A stretch of 7,995 bases of DNA from Methylocapsa sp. (GTDB lineage: Bacteria; Pseudomonadota; Alphaproteobacteria; Rhizobiales; Beijerinckiaceae): positions 4,972 to 12,966 of the forward strand of contig PLUZ01000205.1 of NCBI GenBank assembly GCA_003162995.1. Direction: 5' to 3'. This document shows positions 7,038-7,995 of the stretch, in pieces (the stretch's first letter is position 1; every line of letters starts with the position of its first letter). Both the position numbers and the translations under genes were made by a program. The notes under the pieces were generated by a model that was given only the letters and a program-made list of their open reading frames with translations, ran no database searches and had not been told where the DNA came from.

Positions 7038-7451
7038 CTAGCTCAAGCCGAGCTCCAGCTTGGCTTCCTCCGACATATTCGATTGATCCCAGGGTGGATC
7101 GAAGACAAGATTGACGTTTGTCTCAGCCACACCCGCGACGCCATTTACCGCGGTCTTCACCCATCCAAGCATTTCGCCGGCAACAGGACAGCCGGGCGCG
7201 GTCAAGGTCATATCGATCTCGATGATGCCTTGCTCCTTCACATCGATCCGGTAAATCAGTCCGAGATCAAAGACATTCACGGGGATCTCTGGATCAAACA
7301 CCGTGCGTAGCGCCGCGATGATGTCGTTCATGAGAGCAGAGTAGACCGGGCCAGAGGTAGATGTTTCTCCGGCCGCGGTGGCCTGCGCCTCGTCGATGGT
7401 CTGGCTGCTCTCGTCCATCATTGGCTCATCCATTATTCGCTCATCCATCAT
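7038..7451 (-). CDS. sufT: SufT-like DUF59/MIP18-family iron-sulfur assembly protein
   Basis: The protein has 137 residues. The family core is clear: FDPEIPVNVFDLGLIY (52-67), LTAPGCPVAGEM (83-94) with the conserved Cys88, and NLVFDPPWDQSNMSEEAK near the end. Proteins of this type sit in suf operons of alphaproteobacteria and help mature iron-sulfur proteins, possibly as cluster carriers. The first 40 residues are a poorly conserved acidic extension. It begins with three 5-residue repeats (MMDER, IMDEP, MMDES) encoded by an imperfect 15-bp tandem repeat (7407-7451). GGGAGG (7462-7467) serves as ribosome site 10 nt before the ATG at 7451. The ATG at 7448 and those at 7421 and 7418 are alternatives. 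It lies downstream of sufS and a broken sufU, so it is probably co-transcribed with them. Confidence 0.88.
   Translation of the reverse strand: MMDERIMDEPMMDESSQTIDEAQATAAGETSTSGPVYSALMNDIIAALRTVFDPEIPVNVFDLGLIYRIDVKEQGIIEIDMTLTAPGCPVAGEMLGWVKTAVNGVAGVAETNVNLVFDPPWDQSNMSEEAKLELGLS
7407..7451 (-). repeat. Imperfect 15-bp tandem repeat, three copies, at the start of sufT
   Basis: Minus-strand copies are ATGATGGATGAGCGA, ATAATGGATGAGCCA and ATGATGGACGAGAGC. They begin at 7451, 7436 and 7421 and keep the reading frame. They look like a slippage expansion of the start region, offering several possible ATG starts. Confidence 0.75.
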
Positions 7452-7495
7452 GCGCCCATTGCCTCCCGGAGCTCTAGGTGGTCAGAATCACTCTC

Positions 7496-7706
7496 CTAGT
7501 CAAACGCCGCTTCGCATGGGTGTCAGGCGAGCGTCGCACCTTTCATGCGCGTGGGAAATTGGCTTACCGCCTGCTATCCCCTTGTTGTCCTCGGGCCGCG
7601 GAAACGCAGTAACCATCTCTCCCATGGCCAACGGATAGAATGCGCAGGCAAGACCTCTGACCTTTTTGACCTCTTGATAGAGATCGCGCAGGCTTGGATC
7701 GATCAC
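7496..7706 (-). pseudogene. sufU: Decayed sufU (zinc-type sulfur-transfer/scaffold protein), internally deleted and frameshifted
   Basis: The GTG at 7706 overlaps the sufS stop (GTGA). The first 13 residues, ending LRDLYQEV, are a typical SufU N-terminus. The next expected part, including the Asp-His-x-x-x-Pro-Arg-Asn segment and the Cys-Gly-Asp ligand motif, is absent. The text resumes at RGLACAFYPLAMGEMVTAF, which lines up in spacing with the family's Glu-Gly-x-Gly-Cys-x-Ile-Ser...Met-Met-Thr region and keeps one cysteine. After a second loss and an extra base at about 7568, the shifted frame reads AGVSQFPTRMKGATLA, then TGA (7523-7525), then HPCEAAFD and TAG (7496-7498). The family C-terminus is Gly-Val-x-x-Phe-Pro-x-Arg-x-Lys-Cys-Ala-Thr-Leu-x-Trp. 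The ligand Cys is therefore Gly and the Trp is a stop. Without the frameshift an open 68-codon frame runs to TGA at 7500-7502. An intact SufU is about 140-150 residues. The identification is from memory of the family, not an alignment. Confidence 0.7.
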
Positions 7707-7995
7707 CGGAAGAACTCCAGGACGTGCCGCACCCCACGGACTAGCGCCTCCACCTCCTCATGGGTGTTGTAGAGTGCGAAGGAGGCCCGCGTGGACGCCG
7801 TTATTCCAAGCCGCTCCATAAGTGGTTGCGCGCAATGGGTGCCTGCGCGCACTGCAATGCCGCCGCGATCAAGCAGCGTCGAGACATCATGGGGGTGGAC
7901 GCCCGCTATCTCGAACGTGGTGAGGGCGCCTTTGTCCGGCGCTAGCCCGAAAAGCCGCACGCGGTCGATGTTGGAAAGCTCCTCGGTCACATGGG
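7703..7995 (-). CDS. sufS: Cysteine desulfurase SufS, C-terminal part (gene runs off the window)
   Basis: This holds the last 97 codons, with the 5' part beyond the right edge. SufS is a PLP-dependent enzyme that takes sulfur from cysteine and holds it as a persulfide for iron-sulfur cluster assembly. The visible piece has the class II (SufS/CsdA) active-site loop GIAVRAGTHCAQPL, with the persulfide Cys at 7832-7834, and the end motif ASFALYNTHEEVEALVRGV. Upstream is VHPHDV. Its second His is 19 residues before the catalytic Cys, the position of the His that in Bacillus subtilis SufS takes the zinc from SufU. E. coli SufS has Tyr there. The stop TGA (7703-7705) overlaps the GTG of the decayed sufU. 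The PLP lysine is outside the window. Confidence 0.93.
   Translation of the reverse strand, partial: HVTEELSNIDRVRLFGLAPDKGALTTFEIAGVHPHDVSTLLDRGGIAVRAGTHCAQPLMERLGITASTRASFALYNTHEEVEALVRGVRHVLEFFR

Noticed and set aside
7760..7945. Plus-strand open frame opposite sufS
   Set aside because: The minus-strand SufS reading is unambiguous from its active-site motif.
1..7995. CRISPR arrays, tRNAs, insertion-sequence ends, phage or toxin-antitoxin genes
   Set aside because: None was seen. The only repeat units found were the 15-bp repeat in sufT and short hairpins.

Overview
The window looks like chromosomal DNA from an alphaproteobacterium, probably of the order Hyphomicrobiales (Rhizobiales), with a Beijerinckiaceae-like relative as a guess. 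The signs are moderately high GC, small secreted Gly/Tyr/Trp-rich proteins of a type common in that order, a tetR-emrA-emrB-nodT efflux locus, and a SUF-type sufS...sufT arrangement. No rRNA, tRNA, insertion sequence, CRISPR array or phage gene was seen.

Left part (1-1300): the possible tail of an upstream gene is followed by two small genes for exported proteins (260-604 and 831-1136). Each is followed by a recognisable intrinsic terminator (651-688 and 1239-1277). Both proteins end in a short segment bracketed by two cysteines.

Middle left (1300-1920): this stretch is gene-poor and looks more AT-rich than its surroundings. It holds one well-supported small minus-strand gene of unknown function (1463-1684), a doubtful second one overlapping its end, and a hairpin beyond the tetR stop.

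Centre (1923-6998): this is a complete drug or solvent efflux module. A minus-strand TetR-family repressor gene faces a plus-strand operon of EmrA-type membrane fusion protein, EmrB-type 14-helix MFS transporter and NodT-type outer-membrane lipoprotein. Together these would span both membranes. The 125-bp divergent region holds a near-consensus sigma70 promoter reading into the operon, with its -35 box lying on the tetR start codon. A 26-bp inverted repeat covers the -10 box and start point, a textbook layout for repression of both directions by the TetR protein.

Right part (7038-7995, minus strand): the end of a suf iron-sulfur cluster operon. It holds the C-terminus of the cysteine desulfurase SufS with its persulfide cysteine, then a decayed sufU, then sufT. 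The decayed sufU keeps its coupled GTG start, the first 13 residues and the C-terminal motif. It has lost most of its middle, including the first zinc/catalytic Cys-Gly-Asp motif. It also carries a frameshift, has Gly where the last ligand cysteine should be, and has TGA in place of a tryptophan codon. This broken gene is the most notable observation in the window.
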